From Bacillota bacterium (GTDB lineage Bacteria > Bacillota > Bacilli > Paenibacillales > Paenibacillaceae), in NCBI GenBank assembly GCA_023433615.1, contig JAEZCJ010000171.1, positions 1-30,639 of the forward strand: a stretch of 30,639 nt of DNA, read 5' to 3'. Numbering within the stretch: position 1 is the first letter of the stretch; each line of letters begins with the position of its first letter. The translations under genes were made by a program, and so were the position numbers. Below, piece by piece: positions 6,097 through 13,017 of this stretch. Under the pieces are notes generated by a model, which saw nothing but the letters and a program-made list of their open reading frames with translations, was not told the DNA's origin and did not search any database.

Positions 6097-7260
6097 TCAA
6101 GCTTCAACCTTTTCGGACATGCCGTCGATGAGAATCTGGGCAACCTCAGGACGCGAGAATTCCGCCGGCGGCTTGATGCCTTCGCGCAACATCCCGCGCA
6201 CCTTAGTACCGGACAGCGTCAGGTGATCCGCCTTGTCATGCGGGCAAGTCTTCGGCGTTGCCATATTGCCGCACTTCGTGCAGAAGAAGCTATGCTCGAA
6301 GAAGAGCGGCGTAATGCCCAGTTCTTCTTGTTGGAACGACTTAAGCAATTCTTGCGCTTCGTACGTGCCGTAGTAGTCGCCTACGCCAGCGTGGTCGCGT
6401 CCGACGATAAAGTGCGTGCAGCCGTAGTTTTTGCGTACCATCGCATGGAAGATCGCCTCGCGCGGACCGGCATAACGCATCGCAGCCGGGAACACGCCGA
6501 GGAATACGCGATCCTTCGGATAGTAGTTATCGAGCAGCGCCAGGTAGCTCTTCATGCGCACGTTCGCCGGCACGTCGTCCGACTTGGTTTCGCCGACGAG
6601 CGGATTCAGGAACAGCGCGTCTACAATCTCCATGGCGCACTTCTGAATATATTCATGTGCACGGTGAACCGGGTTCCGCGTCTGGAAGCCAACGACCGTC
6701 TTCCATCCCTTCTCCGCGAAGATCCGGCGCGTCTCGGACGGATCGAAGTAAAAATCTTCGAACTTCTCCGGCTTCGGACGATTGAGCACGGTAATCGGAC
6801 CGCCGACATAGGTCGAAGGACGTTCCATCAACTTCGCAACGCCCGGATGCTCCAGCTCATCCGTCTTGAATACCTTCACGGCCTCATGCTTCTGATCGAC
6901 CGAGTAGATGCTCTCCACATCGATTACCGCATAGATGACGCCATTCTCGCCCTTGAGCGCTGCACGTTCGCCTACCTTAAGCGTTGAAGCTACGGCATCC
7001 TCGACGGCCAGCGTAATCGGAATGCTCCAGACTAGACCGTTAGCAAGGCGCATATCGTCCACGACCGAACGATAGTCGGCTTCGTTCATGAAACCGGTAA
7101 GCGGCGAGAACGCGCCTACGCCAATCAGGTCCAGGTCAGAGATCGTCCAAGCGTTGACCGGGATAACGCTTAGTCCAGCTGCTTCAGCAAGCAATTGGTC
7201 GCGTTCCCCGCCAGCGGCTATGCGATTCACCAATACGCCGCCGTGTGGTTGAATACTCAT
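6097..7260 (-). CDS. sat: Sulfate adenylyltransferase (ATP sulfurylase)
   Basis: 387 aa, a single-domain ATP sulfurylase of the kind found in Bacillus, without a fused APS kinase. It joins sulfate and ATP to give adenosine 5'-phosphosulfate (APS) and pyrophosphate, the first step of sulfate assimilation. QTRNPVHRAHE (193-203) carries the nucleotide-binding HxxH element, and GRDHAGVGDYYG (287-298) is the second signature. A cysteine cluster (C327, C330, C339) near the C terminus looks like the metal site seen in some bacterial members. The ATG at 7260 follows AGGAGG. It starts 36 bp after cysH, so the two form one operon, and the APS it makes is the substrate of the partner enzyme. Confidence 0.97.
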   Translation of the reverse strand: MSIQPHGGVLVNRIAAGGERDQLLAEAAGLSVIPVNAWTISDLDLIGVGAFSPLTGFMNEADYRSVVDDMRLANGLVWSIPITLAVEDAVASTLKVGERAALKGENGVIYAVIDVESIYSVDQKHEAVKVFKTDELEHPGVAKLMERPSTYVGGPITVLNRPKPEKFEDFYFDPSETRRIFAEKGWKTVVGFQTRNPVHRAHEYIQKCAMEIVDALFLNPLVGETKSDDVPANVRMKSYLALLDNYYPKDRVFLGVFPAAMRYAGPREAIFHAMVRKNYGCTHFIVGRDHAGVGDYYGTYEAQELLKSFQQEELGITPLFFEHSFFCTKCGNMATPKTCPHDKADHLTLSGTKVRGMLREGIKPPAEFSRPEVAQILIDGMSEKVEA

Positions 7261-7296
7261 CTAGCAATTCCTCCTAATACCTAATGAATGTGTTGC

Positions 7297-7989
7297 TTAC
7301 TTATGCAATCCGCATTCCGTCTTGTCGCTGCCTGCCCAACGGCCGGCACGCGGATCTTCGCCCGGCATGACTTGGCGCGTGCAGTACTCGCAGCCAATGC
7401 TTGGGAAGTGGTTGTCGTGCAGCGGATTGTAGATTACGTTATTGCTCTTGATGTATGCCCATACGTCCTCGGACGTCCAGCTAGCAATCGGATTGAACTT
7501 CACGAGTCCGAACTTCGTATCGTACTCGATCTTCTTCGCGTTCGCGCGCGTCGGAGCCTGATCGCGGCGAATGCCTGTGATCCAAGCCTCGTATTTGCCC
7601 AGAATGCGGGTTAGCGGCTCTACCTTGCGGATGTTGCAGCAGCCGTTCGGATCTGACTTCCACAGTTCTTCGCCATGCTTCTCGGCCTGCTCCTCCGGCG
7701 TAATCAGCGGCTTCACTTGCACGAACTTCATGCCATAGTGCTGCTCGAGCCGATCGCGCGTCTCATACGTTTCCTTGAAGTGGAAATCGGTATCCAGGTA
7801 GAAAATGTCCGTCTTCGGGCTCACCTTCTGAAGCATATCGACGAGCACGACATCCTCTGCGCCGAAGCTGCAGGCGAATGTAATGTTCGGGAATGTTTCG
7901 ACCGCGTACTTAAGGATTTCTTCTGGCGTCGCATGCTCGAGCTCGACCGATTTCTCAGCGATCAGCGCTTCTTTCTCAAACAGATTCAT
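7297..7989 (-). CDS. cysH: Adenylyl-sulfate (APS) reductase, thioredoxin-dependent
   Basis: 230 aa. CysH-family reductases convert APS or PAPS to sulfite. This one carries the four cysteines of the [4Fe-4S] class (C117-C118 and C200/C203), which marks the APS-using, or dual-specificity, branch, and the catalytic C226 in ECGLH near the C terminus. SFGAEDVVL (41-49), DTDFHF (66-71) and RRDQAPTRA (141-149) are the nucleotide and substrate motifs. The ATG follows GGAGGT at 8 bases. It is the promoter-proximal gene of cysH-sat; no APS kinase, sulfate permease or sirohaem genes accompany it, which fits direct use of APS. Confidence 0.96.
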   Translation of the reverse strand: MNLFEKEALIAEKSVELEHATPEEILKYAVETFPNITFACSFGAEDVVLVDMLQKVSPKTDIFYLDTDFHFKETYETRDRLEQHYGMKFVQVKPLITPEEQAEKHGEELWKSDPNGCCNIRKVEPLTRILGKYEAWITGIRRDQAPTRANAKKIEYDTKFGLVKFNPIASWTSEDVWAYIKSNNVIYNPLHDNHFPSIGCEYCTRQVMPGEDPRAGRWAGSDKTECGLHK

Positions 7990-8040
7990 TCGAATGACCT
8001 CCGTCGTTTAATTCCTAGTAAAGTGGTATGCATTAATACA

Positions 8041-8069
8041 ATTATAAGGGTTTCGTCCTTATAACTCAA
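8041..8069 (-). promoter_or_regulatory. cysH-sat promoter with an embedded palindrome
   Basis: The minus strand reads TTGAGT (8069-8064), a 17-bp spacer and TATAAT (8046-8041). A dyad, TTATAAGG (8042-8049) and CCTTATAA (8057-8064), spans the spacer and half the -10, as an operator would. Transcription would start near 8034, leaving a leader of about 45 bases, too short for the SAM riboswitch that precedes cysH in B. subtilis. Confidence 0.75.
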
Positions 8070-8157
8070 TGCCTATCTTAGGTACTTTACGCGATAAGTG
8101 CCTATAACGTGAAACTTCTGCTGAGCAGGCGATGAATGGGAGCACCATCAGCCGCAT

Positions 8158-8192
8158 GAAAAATACCTCCCCCGACGCATCGGGGAAGGTAT
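8158..8192 (-). terminator. Terminator of rplM-rpsI
   Basis: On the minus strand ATACCTTCCCCGA (8192-8180) pairs with TCGGGGGAGGTAT (8175-8163), 13 bp with one mismatch and a 4-base loop, followed by TTTTTC. It starts 12 bp after the rpsI stop. Confidence 0.92.
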
Positions 8193-8204
8193 CGTGTACG
8201 GCAA

Positions 8205-8597
8205 TTAGCGTTTCGAGAATTGTGGTGCACGACGTGCAGCTTTGAGGCCGTATTTCTTACGTTCCTTCATGCGCGGATCGCGCGTCAGGAAGCCTGCGCG
8301 CTTAAGCGCAGGGCGGAACTCCGGGTCTGCTTTCAGCAGAGCGCGGGAGATCCCGTGACGGATTGCACCAGCTTGACCTGTCGTGCCGCCGCCGTTCGCA
8401 AGAACGATTACGTCGTATTTGGATACCGTGTCCGTCAAGACAAGCGGTTGTTTCACGATTAGTTTCAGCGTTTCGTGGCCGAAATATTCGTTCAGGTCGC
8501 GTTTGTTGACGATGATTCGTCCTTCACCCGGTACAAGGCGCACGCGCGCTGTCGAGTGCTTACGACGACCGGTTCCGTAGTATTGTACTTGAGCCAT
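8205..8597 (-). CDS. rpsI: 30S ribosomal protein S9
   Basis: 130 aa, the usual length. It begins with the family's GTGRRKHSTARVRL stretch and ends in the basic tail KAARRAPQFSKR, whose terminal Lys-Arg reaches the P-site tRNA. The ATG follows a GGGAGG-type site. It lies 18 bp after rplM in the conserved rplM-rpsI operon and is followed by an intrinsic terminator. Confidence 0.98.
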   Translation of the reverse strand: MAQVQYYGTGRRKHSTARVRLVPGEGRIIVNKRDLNEYFGHETLKLIVKQPLVLTDTVSKYDVIVLANGGGTTGQAGAIRHGISRALLKADPEFRPALKRAGFLTRDPRMKERKKYGLKAARRAPQFSKR

Positions 8598-8615
8598 GAA
8601 CCTGTCCTCCCTTTA

Positions 8616-9053
8616 TTAGCCCTTAAGCGTGTATGCTTCTGGGTTCTGTGCTTGGTGCGGGTGCTCCGGACCTGCGTAAACTTTCAGCCTAAGCTTCATG
8701 CCGTTGCCTTGACGCGTCTTCGGCAGCATGCCATGGACCGCGAATTCAACGATGCGCTCTGGATGCTTCTTCAGCATGTCCGCAGCCGACGTTACTTTGA
8801 GTCCACCCGGGTACATGGAGTGACGATAGTACTTCTTGTCCTGCAGCTTGTTGCCCGTGAGATGAATTTTCTCAGCGTTGACGACGATTACGAAATCGCC
8901 CGTGTCAACATGCGGAGTGAATTGCGGTTTGTGCTTGCCGCGGATAAGAGCCGCAGCTTCGCTTGCCAGACGGCCAAGCGTTTTGCCTTCCGCATCGATG
9001 ACGAACCAGTTGCGCTCGACTTCGTTCGGCTTAGCCATGTACGTAGTACGCAT
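8616..9053 (-). CDS. rplM: 50S ribosomal protein L13
   Basis: 145 aa, beginning MRTTYMAKPNEVERNWFVID as in Bacillus L13. An open frame extends 24 codons further upstream, but only the ATG at 9053 has a good ribosome binding site (AAGGAGG, 8 bases) and gives the standard N terminus. L13 is an early-assembly 50S protein. In B. subtilis the rplM-rpsI operon has a leader that is repressed by its own product; the structured 5' untranslated region here is compatible with that. Confidence 0.97.
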   Translation of the reverse strand: MRTTYMAKPNEVERNWFVIDAEGKTLGRLASEAAALIRGKHKPQFTPHVDTGDFVIVVNAEKIHLTGNKLQDKKYYRHSMYPGGLKVTSAADMLKKHPERIVEFAVHGMLPKTRQGNGMKLRLKVYAGPEHPHQAQNPEAYTLKG

Positions 9054-9192
9054 GGAAGATCCTCCTTCGTTCGTTACGACCCGCGCCATGCGGGCCATAC
9101 TAAAAACGTTATGTTCAATGTTCATTGTTAATTTCGTTAGTCAACGTTGCGTGGTGTATCTACTTTCGGGTATTGCATGCCAAGTTGCGCCA

Positions 9193-9226
9193 TTCTTAGT
9201 CGGGGCTGTGGGAGAGCCACTAAGAA
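9193..9226 (-). promoter_or_regulatory. rplM leader stem-loop (candidate L13 leader)
   Basis: On the minus strand TTCTTAGT-GGCT pairs with AGCC-(CCG)-ACTAAGAA, a 12-bp stem with a 3-base bulge and a 7-base loop. It sits within a few bases of the predicted transcription start (about 9232) of a leader of about 180 bases. A smaller CCCGC/GCGGG stem lies nearer the rplM start. Position and structure suit the Bacillales L13 leader family, but I could not test this with a covariance model. Confidence 0.5.
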
Positions 9227-9238
9227 AGCACAAGTTAT

Positions 9239-9267
9239 ATTCTACTATATTCTTGTGCCCATCGCAA
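9239..9267 (-). promoter_or_regulatory. rplM-rpsI promoter
   Basis: The minus strand reads TTGCGA (9267-9262), a 17-bp spacer and TAGAAT (9244-9239). A 7-bp dyad, GCACAAG (9228-9234) and CTTGTGC (9252-9258), brackets the -10. The promoter begins inside the intergenic region just after the truA stop. Confidence 0.6.
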
Positions 9268-9283
9268 GCATAAAGTTATCGAT

Positions 9284-10063
9284 TTACTGTGCGGCCGGAT
9301 CTTGCGCGAGCAGCGAAGCATAAGGCTCCGGATAACCGACCTCCCACAAGGCCAACCCTTGCGCCACTGCTCTCGGACCTGCCTTCTGACGATCTTTCGC
9401 TTCAATAATGGACGGCATCTGATCGGGCTGCCACTTGCCCTCGCCGATTCGCAGCAATGTACCCATGATAATGCGTACCATGTTGTACAGGAAGCCGCTG
9501 CCGGTCAAGAACAGATGACAATCGCCGTTCTCCTCTTCGAGCCGTGCCTCATAGATCGTCCGGATGTGCGTACGCTTCGTAGAGCCAGCCGATGTGAAGG
9601 AAGAATAATCATGCTCGCCGAGCAGATGAGGCAGCGCAGCGCGCATCGCCGCAATATTGAGCGGATTATAGTGGTGATGGCGATAGCGCGTCGTGAAGAC
9701 GTTCGGGTATTTGCCGACGGTCAGCGAATAGCGGTAGGTCTTGCGGTTGGCATGATGTCTGGCATGGAAGTCGATCGGCATCTCATGCGAGCTGCGCACG
9801 ATGATGTCGTTCGGGAGCCACGAGTTCATGGCCAACGTCCACTTTCGGATCGGTATCGGACTGATCGTCCGAAAGCTGATGACCTGGCCGTACGCGTGAA
9901 CCCCTGCATCGGTGCGTCCTGAGCCGTCGACCTTAATCGCTTCACCCGTCAGCTTGAACAGCGCTAGCTGCAGCTCATCCTGAATCGTACCGCCGATCGG
10001 CTGGCTCTGGAAGCCATTGTACGCGGTTCCGTCATAGCTGACGATCATCGCGATGTTACGCAT
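9284..10063 (-). CDS. truA: tRNA pseudouridine synthase A
   Basis: 259 aa. TruA converts uridines 38, 39 and 40 of the tRNA anticodon arm to pseudouridine. The catalytic motif GRTDAGVHA (49-57) contains the nucleophile D52, and the N-terminal VSYDGTAYNGFQ and later HHANRKTYRY segments are typical. The ATG follows AGGAG. In B. subtilis truA is preceded by ecfA1-ecfA2-ecfT; here it follows the rplQ terminator directly, so it must be transcribed from a promoter in the short gap 10064-10113, which I could not assign clearly. Confidence 0.97.
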   Translation of the reverse strand: MRNIAMIVSYDGTAYNGFQSQPIGGTIQDELQLALFKLTGEAIKVDGSGRTDAGVHAYGQVISFRTISPIPIRKWTLAMNSWLPNDIIVRSSHEMPIDFHARHHANRKTYRYSLTVGKYPNVFTTRYRHHHYNPLNIAAMRAALPHLLGEHDYSSFTSAGSTKRTHIRTIYEARLEEENGDCHLFLTGSGFLYNMVRIIMGTLLRIGEGKWQPDQMPSIIEAKDRQKAGPRAVAQGLALWEVGYPEPYASLLAQDPAAQ

Positions 10064-10113
10064 GCAGCATCACTCCTGATAATCGGCCTTATTGAACCAT
10101 GCATGACTCGAAC

Positions 10114-10145
10114 AAAGAAAAAAAGGTGGCCGGATGCCACCCTTT
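10114..10145 (-). terminator. Terminator of the alpha operon (after rplQ)
   Basis: On the minus strand GGTGGC (10141-10136) pairs with GCCACC (10130-10125), flanked by AAAG and CTTT-like ends, followed by a run of seven T. It lies just after the rplQ stop and ends the ribosomal superoperon. Confidence 0.92.
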
Positions 10146-10158
10146 CTCTTCCCGATTC

Positions 10159-10524
10159 CTACGCGCGATCCACCAGTTCCAAATAAACCATTGGAGCCGC
10201 ATCGCCGCGGCGCGGGCCCAGCTTCAGAATCCGCGTGTAACCGCCCGCACGTTCCGAGTAACGGGTGGCGAGCTCGGAGAACAGCTTCTGGATCGCGTCT
10301 TGCTCGCCGTCCACCGTCTCGCGGCGAACGTATGCAGCAACTTGACGACGTGCAGCCAGATCGCCTTTCTTCGCCTTCGTAATCAGCTTCTCCGCGATGG
10401 AACGAACTTCTTTCGCTTTCGCTTCCGTCGTCTGGATACGCTCATACAGGAAAAGGTCGGTCACGAGGTCACGGAACAATGCTTTCCGCGCGCTCGCGTC
10501 TCTACCCAACTTTTGGTATGCCAT
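10159..10524 (-). CDS. rplQ: 50S ribosomal protein L17
   Basis: 121 aa starting MAYQKLGRDASARKALFRDL. A TTG six codons upstream overlaps the GGAGGGG ribosome binding site and is unlikely as the start. L17 lines the region near the polypeptide exit. It is the last gene of the alpha operon. The distance from rpoA is 181 bp instead of the usual few tens, because a copy of the dispersed repeat lies between them. Confidence 0.97.
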   Translation of the reverse strand: MAYQKLGRDASARKALFRDLVTDLFLYERIQTTEAKAKEVRSIAEKLITKAKKGDLAARRQVAAYVRRETVDGEQDAIQKLFSELATRYSERAGGYTRILKLGPRRGDAAPMVYLELVDRA

Positions 10525-10571
10525 GTTATGTTTCCCCTCCAATCACTTGTGATCACGATGTGAACGCAAGA

Positions 10572-10681
10572 AGCTGATTCGGCATCGAATCTTGAACGCT
10601 AGCGAATCTTCCGGTACTCACGTAGGTACTGCCTACGCTCCGTTCCTCAGCTTCTACTATCGTCCAACCTTCTCGGTGCTG
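10572..10681 (-). repeat. Dispersed hairpin repeat, copy 2, in the rpoA-rplQ junction
   Basis: Read on the minus strand, this 110-bp copy starts CAGCACCGAGAAGG and ends GCCGAATCAGCT, matching copy 1 (5969-6079) at about 98 positions. The central stem is CGTAGG-CAGTA-CCTACG. The outer arms differ from copy 1 but still pair: AAGCT on the left faces AGATT on the right. It fills most of the gap between rpoA and rplQ and leaves both genes intact. Confidence 0.9.
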
Positions 10682-10705
10682 ACAAGTGATCTCTTAGAAT
10701 TTGTG

Positions 10706-11650
10706 TTAGTCTTCCATGCGAAGGCCAAGACCGAGCTCTTCAAGCTTCTCTTGTACTTCCTCCAAAGACTTGCGGCCCAGGTTGCGGACCTTCATCATGT
10801 CTTCTTCGGTTTTCGTGATCAGCTCTTGCACGGTGTTGATGCCTGCGCGCTTCAGACAGTTATAGGAACGAACAGAGAGATCCAGCTCCTCGATCGTCAT
10901 CTCGAGGACTTTCTCCTTCTTGTCTTCTTCCTTCTCGACCATGATCTCGGCATCCTTCGCTTCGTCCGTCAGGCCGACGAACAGGTCGAGATGCGAGTTC
11001 AAGATCTTGGCGCCGAGGCTTACAGCCTCTTCCGGCCGGATACTTCCGTCGGTCCATACTTCGAGGGTTAGCTTGTCATAGTTGGTCACTTGGCCGACGC
11101 GTGTATTCTCCACGGTGTAGTTCACGCGAGTGATCGGCGTGTAGATGGAGTCAACCGGCAGAACGCCGATCGGTTGATCTTCACGCTTGTTGCGATCTGC
11201 CTGCACGTAACCGCGACCGCGGTTGGCGAAAACCCGCATATGGAGCCGAGCGCCGGAGGCAAGCGTAGCGATATGAAGATCCGGGTTGAGAATCTCAACA
11301 TCACTGTCCGCACGAATGTCGCCGGCTGTTACTGTACCGTCGCCTTCCGCATCGATCTCGAGCACTTTCTCCTCGTCGGAATGTATCTTCAGCGAGAGAC
11401 TCTTCAGGTTCAGGATAATCTCGGTTACATCCTCGAGAACGCCCGGAACCGTCGAGAATTCATGGAGCACGCCGTCGATCTGGACGGACGTTACCGCTGC
11501 TCCCGGCAATGACGATAACAGTATTCTGCGCAGCGAGTTACCTAGCGTCGTGCCGTAGCCGCGTTCCAGCGGCTCCACCACGAAGCGTCCGTATGTTCCC
11601 TCGTCGCTCAGCTCTACGGTTTCGATTTTCGGCTTTTCGATCTCAATCAC
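10706..11650 (-). CDS. rpoA: RNA polymerase alpha subunit
   Basis: 314 aa. The N-terminal domain (about 1-230) dimerises and assembles beta and beta', with LERGYGTTLGNSLRRILLSS as its core motif; an acidic linker follows. The C-terminal domain (about 245-314), with SYNCLKRAGINTVQEL and VRNLGRKSLEEV, contacts UP elements and activators. The start is GTG at 11650, preceded by GAAGGAGGG, giving the standard N terminus MIEIEKPKIETVEL; the frame is open six codons further, but without support. A 159-bp gap to rpsK holds a possible internal promoter. Confidence 0.98.
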   Translation of the reverse strand: MIEIEKPKIETVELSDEGTYGRFVVEPLERGYGTTLGNSLRRILLSSLPGAAVTSVQIDGVLHEFSTVPGVLEDVTEIILNLKSLSLKIHSDEEKVLEIDAEGDGTVTAGDIRADSDVEILNPDLHIATLASGARLHMRVFANRGRGYVQADRNKREDQPIGVLPVDSIYTPITRVNYTVENTRVGQVTNYDKLTLEVWTDGSIRPEEAVSLGAKILNSHLDLFVGLTDEAKDAEIMVEKEEDKKEKVLEMTIEELDLSVRSYNCLKRAGINTVQELITKTEEDMMKVRNLGRKSLEEVQEKLEELGLGLRMED

Positions 11651-11698
11651 TGAATAACCCTCCTTCAAACGTCGCTCCGTTCTACCAAGTCACTGTCT

Positions 11699-11728
11699 AT
11701 CATACAGCCCTTGGTATCGATCCCGCAA
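11699..11728 (-). promoter_or_regulatory. Possible internal promoter ahead of rpoA
   Basis: The minus strand has TTGCGG (11728-11723), an 18-bp spacer and TATGAT (11704-11699) in the unusually long rpsK-rpoA gap. A start near 11692 would leave a 42-base leader with the rpoA ribosome binding site. The -35 is weak. Confidence 0.35.
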
Positions 11729-11809
11729 TACGGTCAAAACATGTAGTATGCCTAACCATCACAACCATTATTCACAAGTTGCAGATATTTGATACCACAC
11801 TCGTAATGA

Positions 11810-12205
11810 CTATACGCGGCGACGTTTCGGCGGGCGGCATCCGTTATGCGGAACCGGCGTCACGTCTTTAATCAGGTTAACTTCAAGACCAGCGGCTTGA
11901 AGGGAACGGATAGCAGCCTCACGGCCGGCCCCCGGTCCTTTAACCATAACCTCGACAGTTTTCATGCCATGTTCCATTGCTGCCTTGGCTGCGGATTCCG
12001 CTGCCATCTGTGCTGCGAACGGCGTGCTCTTACGGGAGCCCTTGAAGCCCAGGTTGCCCGAGCTAGCCCACGAAATTGCGTTACCGTGCGGATCAGTGAT
12101 CGTAACGATCGTGTTATTGAACGTCGAGCGAATGTGCGCAACGCCGGACTCGATATTTTTCCGATCACGGCGTTTAGTACGAACGACTTTTTTCGGTTTA
12201 GCCAT
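11810..12205 (-). CDS. rpsK: 30S ribosomal protein S11
   Basis: 131 aa with the family core GVAHIRSTFNNTIVTITD and the C-terminal NGCRPPKRRRV. S11 lies in the platform of the 30S subunit and contacts 16S rRNA near the E-site mRNA path. It lies 19 bp after rpsM, in the standard alpha-operon order. Confidence 0.99.
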   Translation of the reverse strand: MAKPKKVVRTKRRDRKNIESGVAHIRSTFNNTIVTITDPHGNAISWASSGNLGFKGSRKSTPFAAQMAAESAAKAAMEHGMKTVEVMVKGPGAGREAAIRSLQAAGLEVNLIKDVTPVPHNGCRPPKRRRV

Positions 12206-12224
12206 TTTTAGTTATCCCCCCTTC

Positions 12225-12590
12225 TTACTTCTTCTTGTTCGCTACTGTCCGTCTAGGACCCTTACGAGTCCGAGCATTCGTTTTCGTGCGTTGCCCGCGT
12301 ACAGGCAATCCGCGACGATGACGGAGTCCACGGTAGCAGCCGATCTCAATCAACCTTTTAATATTCAGCGAGATTTCACGACGCAGGTCGCCTTCGACCT
12401 TCAGACGGTCGATCGTTTCGCGAAGACGGCTGACTTCATCTTCCGTCAGGTCGCGGACGCGAGTGTTGACGTCGATACCGGTCGATGCCAGAACTTTCTG
12501 CGAAGTTGTTTTACCGATGCCGAAAATGTACGTCAAGGCGATTTCTACGCGTTTGTCACGCGGCAAGTCTACACCAGCTATACGTGCCAT
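12225..12590 (-). CDS. rpsM: 30S ribosomal protein S13
   Basis: 121 aa, starting MARIAGVDLPRDKRVEIALT and ending in a Lys/Arg-rich tail (TRKGPRRTVANKKK). S13 is in the 30S head, forms intersubunit bridges to L5 and contacts the P-site tRNA through its tail. It lies between rpmJ and rpsK, as in B. subtilis. Confidence 0.99.
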   Translation of the reverse strand: MARIAGVDLPRDKRVEIALTYIFGIGKTTSQKVLASTGIDVNTRVRDLTEDEVSRLRETIDRLKVEGDLRREISLNIKRLIEIGCYRGLRHRRGLPVRGQRTKTNARTRKGPRRTVANKKK

Positions 12591-12610
12591 TGTTTGTATA
12601 CCCCTCCTTC

Positions 12611-12724
12611 TTATCCTTGTTTTTGTTTGTGTTTCGGATTTTCACAAATGACCATTACGTTGCCTTTGCGACGAATGACCTTGCATTTCTCGCAGATCGG
12701 CTTGACCGAAGGTCTTACCTTCAT
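12611..12724 (-). CDS. rpmJ: 50S ribosomal protein L36
   Basis: 37-aa protein reading MKVRPSVKPICEKCKVIRRK and ending KHKQKQG. The C-x2-C pair (C11, C14), C27 and the late His make up the zinc-ribbon (C+) form of L36. The ATG at 12724 follows GGAGGG at 8 bases and the stop is TAA at 12611. It stands between infA and rpsM, its normal place. Confidence 0.97.
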   Translation of the reverse strand: MKVRPSVKPICEKCKVIRRKGNVMVICENPKHKQKQG

Positions 12725-12799
12725 TGTGATTCCCTCCTGAATAGGCTGTCAGCCGTAGCACGGCTATCAGCAAGAGTGCGCCTTCTGTCCGGTGAAGGA

Positions 12800-13015
12800 C
12801 TACTTCCGGTAGGTGATACGACCTCTGGAAAGGTCGTACGGTGAGAGCTGGATCACGACTTTATCCCCTGTCAGGATGCGGATAAAGTGCATTCTGAGCT
12901 TGCCGGAAACGTGCGCCAGAATTTGATGTCCGTTCTCCAGTTCAACCTTGAACATGGCATTCGGCAACGGTTCGATGACCGTACCCTCGACTTCAATCAC
13001 GTCTTCTTTCGCCAA
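12800..13015 (-). CDS. infA: Translation initiation factor IF-1
   Basis: 71-aa S1-like OB-fold protein that occupies the A site of the 30S subunit during initiation. Sequence AKEDVIEVEGTVIEPLPN is the standard N terminus. Two starts compete. ATG at 13021 overlaps the upstream stop as ATGA but lies only one or two bases after AAAGGAG. TTG at 13015 is 7 bases after it and gives MAKEDV, the usual family start. I choose the TTG. It follows the KOW protein gene and is translationally linked to it. Confidence 0.93.
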   Translation of the reverse strand: MAKEDVIEVEGTVIEPLPNAMFKVELENGHQILAHVSGKLRMHFIRILTGDKVVIQLSPYDLSRGRITYRK

Positions 13016-13017
13016 CG

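Noticed and set aside
7990..8150. S-box (SAM) riboswitch ahead of cysH
   Set aside because: The predicted transcript has a leader of only about 45 bases, and none of the S-box core sequences is visible.
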